DNA of 64,000 nt from Leptospira haakeii (GTDB taxonomy: Bacteria > Spirochaetota > Leptospiria > Leptospirales > Leptospiraceae), in assembly GCF_002812045.1 (NCBI RefSeq), contig NZ_NPEG01000003.1:62001-126000 (forward strand), given 5' to 3'. Each line of letters opens with the position of its first letter. Within the stretch, counting starts at the first letter, position 1. Made by a program: the position numbers and the translations under genes. This document shows, one piece after another, positions 60,609 through 64,000 of the stretch. The notes beneath the pieces are model-generated. The model had not been told where the DNA came from, did no database searches, and worked only from the letters and a program-made list of their open reading frames with translations.

Positions 60609-62602
60609 ACCGCTTCTCCGGAAGAATAATTGGGAAGTTTAGAATATTCTAATTTTAGTTGGTTCCATTCAGAGATCCGTTTTGCAGGCGGAAGAGAATT
60701 GATCAGATCAGTGCCGTAAGACTTGGTCCAGATACGAGAATCCAAAAGACTTACAATTCCGGTATCTCTTTCTGAACGGATCAATCTTCCGAAACCTTGT
60801 TTAAGCACAGTGGTTGCATAAGGAAGTTGCAGATCCTTAAAAGGATTTCCACCTTTCTCTTTCAACTTCTCACTTCTTGCTTCCAGAACCGGATCATTCG
60901 GTGGTTGGAAAGGAAGTTTAGTCAGGATCACTGATCTGAGCTTATCACCTCTGATATCCACACCCTGCCAGAAGGAAGATACTCCGAAAAGGACCGCATC
61001 CTTTTCCGCTAAAAAGCGATTTTTAGCGGCTTCCGGTCCCATCTCCAATTGAGAGATCACCGGTAGATCAGTAAGAGGGCGGATTGTTTCTATAATTTCA
61101 TTCAAGGATTTATTAGAAGTAAATAAAACGAATGCTCCACCTTTAGTCAGCTCGATCAGTTTTAAAATATAGCGAGAAAGATCTGCCGCATTTCTCTCCG
61201 CAGATTCAGTAGCATCCTTGATATCCTTAGGCAAAAACAAAAGTGCATTCTTTTCATAAGGAAAAGGAGAAGCCACTAACTTAGAACGAGAAGGTAATTT
61301 TCCGATCCTATCTGCAAAATAACTTAGATCACCCTTATTGGTAGAAAGTGTAGCGGAAGTGAATATTATACTTTCGGTTCTGGGTTCCAAAACTTCTCGA
61401 AGTATTGTTTCAGACTTTAAAGGTTGGGTTAGGAGTTTTGGGAACATCTCCTTTGTTTTAGTATTAGGAGGATCCGCCCAATATACTCTTTCTCCCTCAT
61501 CCATTGTACGGAAAAGATGTAAACCTTCTGCGATTTGTCCGATACGACCTGAAGACATTTCTATCTCCATCGCGATTTCTTTTTCTTCTATCTCATCGCT
61601 ATCTTTAGAATACTTTTTTAATTCTATGAGTAGTGCTTCTTGAAGAGAATCTAAGGCTGCTTCTAATTCTCCTCCGTCCATTTTTAATGGTCTACGTATT
61701 CTTTGTGAGCCATAGAAATTAAGCGGAAGTTCTCCCACTACCTTATTGAAACAGAGGAAAAGTTTTTCTCCTGCAAGATTTGTAAGATCATTGATCTTAG
61801 GAGAATTGAGTCTTGCTCCTAATCCGGATTTTTTAGATGAGTTCCAGACACCTTGTAAAAGTTTTTGGATCTCTAAAGAGGATAATTCTATTCTGAATGC
61901 GTTTCCTAAAACTTCAGGAAAATTATGAGCCTCATCCACTACGATCTTTTTGAAATCGGGAAGAATATTAAAATCGGATGCTATATGAGCCGCGAGTAAA
62001 GAATGGTTTACGATCAATAGATTTGATTTCTGCCATTTAGCTCTTTCTAAAAAATAAAAAGAATGGGAGAAGTTAGGACAACTTCTTCCTAAACAAGAAT
62101 CTGCTTCTCTTGTTACCTTGGACCAAAAATCAGGAGAAGCATATCCGTCATATTCTTGCCTTCTTCCTGATTCGGATTGGTTAACCCAATCCTTAAAAGA
62201 ATTCAAATGTTCCATCATCTCAGGACCGAAGGTTCCTTGGGTGAGAACATTTCCTAATTTTCTTTTACAAACATAGTTGGAAGCACCCATTGCAATTTCA
62301 GCTTTCACTTCTTGTCCCAAAATTTGAGAAACAAGGGGGATATCTTTTCGGATAAGCTGGTCTTGTAGAGCTTTAGTTTCTGTAGAGATGACTACAATTT
62401 CTTCTCCTTCTAAGGCGCTGATTGCCGCTGGGATCAAATATGCTAGGGACTTTCCGACACCGGTTCCCGCTTCTACGATCAAATGTTCCGAGCTGGCAAA
62501 TGCTTGTTCTACACTATTTGCCATTTGGATCTGGCCCGATCTGGATTCGAAATCAGGCCAGAGTTTGGAAAGTTTTTTGAATTGTTCTTCTACTCTACTC
62601 AA
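60605..62602 (-). CDS. DinG/YoaA-like ATP-dependent DNA helicase
   Basis: 665 residues, superfamily 2 helicase of the iron-sulfur XPD/DinG type. Walker A is AGTGVGKSLAY (GTGVGKS at 46-52), DEAH is VVDEAHNFPE, and the C-terminal helicase motifs include SATL (TSATLSTNKGD) and GVSSFWQGVDIRGD with QGFGRLIRSERD. The family's iron-sulfur ligands are at C112, C170 and C175; the fourth place, by spacing (C-x4-C-x5-C), is S181 (TCT). So the cluster may be altered or lost. Such helicases unwind DNA in repair. It starts six bases after the transporter gene and overlaps the next gene by four bases. Confidence 0.88.
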   Translation of the reverse strand: MSRVEEQFKKLSKLWPDFESRSGQIQMANSVEQAFASSEHLIVEAGTGVGKSLAYLIPAAISALEGEEIVVISTETKALQDQLIRKDIPLVSQILGQEVKAEIAMGASNYVCKRKLGNVLTQGTFGPEMMEHLNSFKDWVNQSESGRRQEYDGYASPDFWSKVTREADSCLGRSCPNFSHSFYFLERAKWQKSNLLIVNHSLLAAHIASDFNILPDFKKIVVDEAHNFPEVLGNAFRIELSSLEIQKLLQGVWNSSKKSGLGARLNSPKINDLTNLAGEKLFLCFNKVVGELPLNFYGSQRIRRPLKMDGGELEAALDSLQEALLIELKKYSKDSDEIEEKEIAMEIEMSSGRIGQIAEGLHLFRTMDEGERVYWADPPNTKTKEMFPKLLTQPLKSETILREVLEPRTESIIFTSATLSTNKGDLSYFADRIGKLPSRSKLVASPFPYEKNALLFLPKDIKDATESAERNAADLSRYILKLIELTKGGAFVLFTSNKSLNEIIETIRPLTDLPVISQLEMGPEAAKNRFLAEKDAVLFGVSSFWQGVDIRGDKLRSVILTKLPFQPPNDPVLEARSEKLKEKGGNPFKDLQLPYATTVLKQGFGRLIRSERDTGIVSLLDSRIWTKSYGTDLINSLPPAKRISEWNQLKLEYSKLPNYSSGEAV

Positions 62603-62608
62603 AGCGAC

Positions 62609-64000
62609 TCACGCTTCCCTGGTTCGGAAAAGTTTGATTATACAATATAAGGATAGAAGGGCTACTAAACCGAGAGAAACCCACATGATCAGAGCCCCAT
62701 CCAATGTTAATTCTGGAGAAACGGAACCGAATGTTGCCTTGACAGAAGATGTTTCTTTGTAAGGGAAAATATTCATAAAGAATGCAAGGATCAGTATAAA
62801 ACTTCCCAAAAAGATTGGTAGCACTTTGTTTGTGGATTTGTTCTTAGATTCTTCCTTACCTTTCAAGCTGAGATGTACGAGTAGATAGACGAATCCAAAA
62901 ACCGCGATAATTGCCAGAAATACATAACGAGAGATCAATGCCTGGAATTTTGCTTCTTCCGCGCTGGTTCCGGCAGGAGCGTTTGCAATCATCCAATCCA
63001 CATCCATCTTATTGATATAAGATCCCAGGTTTTGGTAGAGGAACATTCCGAATACGATCAATAAGAATGCAGGTGTGACATATTGGATTACCCACCAGAA
63101 AAACTTAGGCAGGTGGGCATGTGCTCCCTTATGACCTTCTTCTAAACCTTTTTTGGCTCCGATTACCCAACCGAAAATTACGATCTGCAAAGTTGCGAGG
63201 ATATAAATGAGAACTGTTCCAACCCAGAAGTCTGCTTGGTCTAACGCATTGAAGTTTTTATTAAAATATAAGATCGGGAAAGAAAGTCCGAATGTGAAAA
63301 GGAAAAGTACAAAACTGGAAGTCCTTCTTCTGATATGGAAAGCTTCTTCCAGGAATACGATTACAGGTTGTAACATCGTAACGGAAGAGGTGAGTGCCGC
63401 TAAGAATAGAACGAAATACCAGATGGCTCCGAAAAAAGATCCACCAGGCATCAAAGCAAACACGGAAGGGAGTGCGATAAATCCCATACCGAATGTCCCG
63501 AAAGAAGTAGCTGATACTCCTAAAAATAAAAACGCTACAGGGATGGTGATCATTCCACCGAATGCAACTTCTACAAATTCGTTTAGAGAAGCCGCAGAAA
63601 CCGATGATAAGATTACATCATTCTCCTTTTTGAGATAACTGGAAAATACCAAAGCGATCCCGAAACCGGCGGACAAGGTAAAAAATATTTGGCCTGCGGC
63701 GGAGATCCAAACCTTGGCCTCTCCTAATGCAGACCAATTCGGGTTCCACATTTGTGCGAGCCCTAATTCTATATTATCTAAAGTTAATACTCGGATCAGA
63801 ACGATGACCGAACAGATGAGCATTGCAGGAACTGCGATCTTGGCGAATACTTCCAGACCTTTTGCGATTCCTCTATATACTAAAATGAAATTCATTAGAA
63901 AGCAGGCGAGTGTGGCGTAAAAAATTTTACCTTGTACAGCACTTCCATTTTCTTTAGCACCAACCAATGTATGGAAATGATTGGAAGAATTTTGGATAAG
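62609..64000 (-). CDS. Sodium-dependent transporter of the SNF (neurotransmitter symporter) family, N-terminus cut off
   Basis: The frame is open to the right edge, so the true start is beyond 64000; at least 463 residues are seen. About ten membrane helices and stretches such as [23 protein letters not shown] and [22 protein letters not shown] resemble SNF family symporters (LeuT/TnaT fold), in which helix 6 with FFSLG-like turns binds the substrate and sodium. It probably takes up an amino acid or similar solute. The C-terminal helices ([14 protein letters not shown]) end the protein. It is the first visible gene of the leftward operon with the DinG-like helicase. Confidence 0.88.
   Translation of the reverse strand, partial: LIQNSSNHFHTLVGAKENGSAVQGKIFYATLACFLMNFILVYRGIAKGLEVFAKIAVPAMLICSVIVLIRVLTLDNIELGLAQMWNPNWSALGEAKVWISAAGQIFFTLSAGFGIALVFSSYLKKENDVILSSVSAASLNEFVEVAFGGMITIPVAFLFLGVSATSFGTFGMGFIALPSVFALMPGGSFFGAIWYFVLFLAALTSSVTMLQPVIVFLEEAFHIRRRTSSFVLFLFTFGLSFPILYFNKNFNALDQADFWVGTVLIYILATLQIVIFGWVIGAKKGLEEGHKGAHAHLPKFFWWVIQYVTPAFLLIVFGMFLYQNLGSYINKMDVDWMIANAPAGTSAEEAKFQALISRYVFLAIIAVFGFVYLLVHLSLKGKEESKNKSTNKVLPIFLGSFILILAFFMNIFPYKETSSVKATFGSVSPELTLDGALIMWVSLGLVALLSLYCIIKLFRTREA

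Overview
The window reads as chromosome of a spirochaete of the genus Leptospira. Reasons: many PAS-domain sensor kinases of the HisKA_2 type, RsbU-like phosphatase and CHASE/HAMP cyclase signalling proteins; several lipoproteins whose lipobox carries Asn just before the Cys (SFANC, SFFNC), which is typical of spirochaetes; an LptD-type lipopolysaccharide assembly gene; and moderate base composition (roughly 40% GC by eye). That composition is nearer to intermediate or saprophytic leptospires than to L. interrogans, but the species call is tentative. No rRNA, tRNA, CRISPR array, prophage or intact insertion sequence was seen. Genes are dense, and no gap between genes exceeds about 235 bases.

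Layout. 1-3860: end of a TRAP transporter permease, a 172-bp element with inverted ends, a phosphate transporter and an RRM/FKBP pair. 4050-7213: a PAS histidine kinase and a PAS-PP2C phosphatase. 7256-10021: a poly-gamma-glutamate gene set (pgsB, pgsC and a third partner). 10018-12605: a leftward hydrolase/DUF445 operon. 12712-18095: two HisKA_2 kinases around a cyclic-nucleotide-binding protein and a lipoprotein hydrolase. 18144-20889: an ABC-F ATPase and a DUF1566 lipoprotein. 20922-29298: a leftward operon of four overlapping genes running from an adenylate cyclase through a FecR/Fn3-like protein and a membrane protein to a beta-helix lipoprotein. 29515-36391: a cyclophilin, a kinase/response-regulator/hybrid-kinase set, a Cys-rich copper-storage protein, a response regulator-GGDEF protein and a small unknown protein. 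36394-51400: xthA, then a rightward run of ten nearly contiguous genes (hisD, panC, mfd, SurA-like lipoprotein, uppP, lptD, sugar transferase, gatC, gatA, hisF). 51506-64000: lipoproteins, a leftward folD-pseudoesterase-cysS-rlmB operon, asnS, a TPR protein and a leftward operon of a sodium symporter, a DinG-like helicase and a small exported protein.

How it fits together. Core metabolism and translation genes are mixed with envelope-building genes (uppP, lptD, sugar transferase, pgsBC). The sensory genes may be tied together by cAMP (the cyclase at 26641-29298, the cyclic-nucleotide-binding protein at 14426-14899), c-di-GMP (the GGDEF protein) and phosphotransfer. The most system-like novelty is the cyclase/FecR/membrane/beta-helix operon. 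Its cyclase begins with what looks like a dead tyrosine-phosphatase domain. Three further proteins lack residues their families normally need: an acetyl-xylan-esterase homologue without its Ser and His, a DinG-like helicase with one iron-sulfur Cys changed to Ser, and an RRM protein without two stacking aromatics. Three signalling genes have palindromes over or next to their ribosome binding sites.
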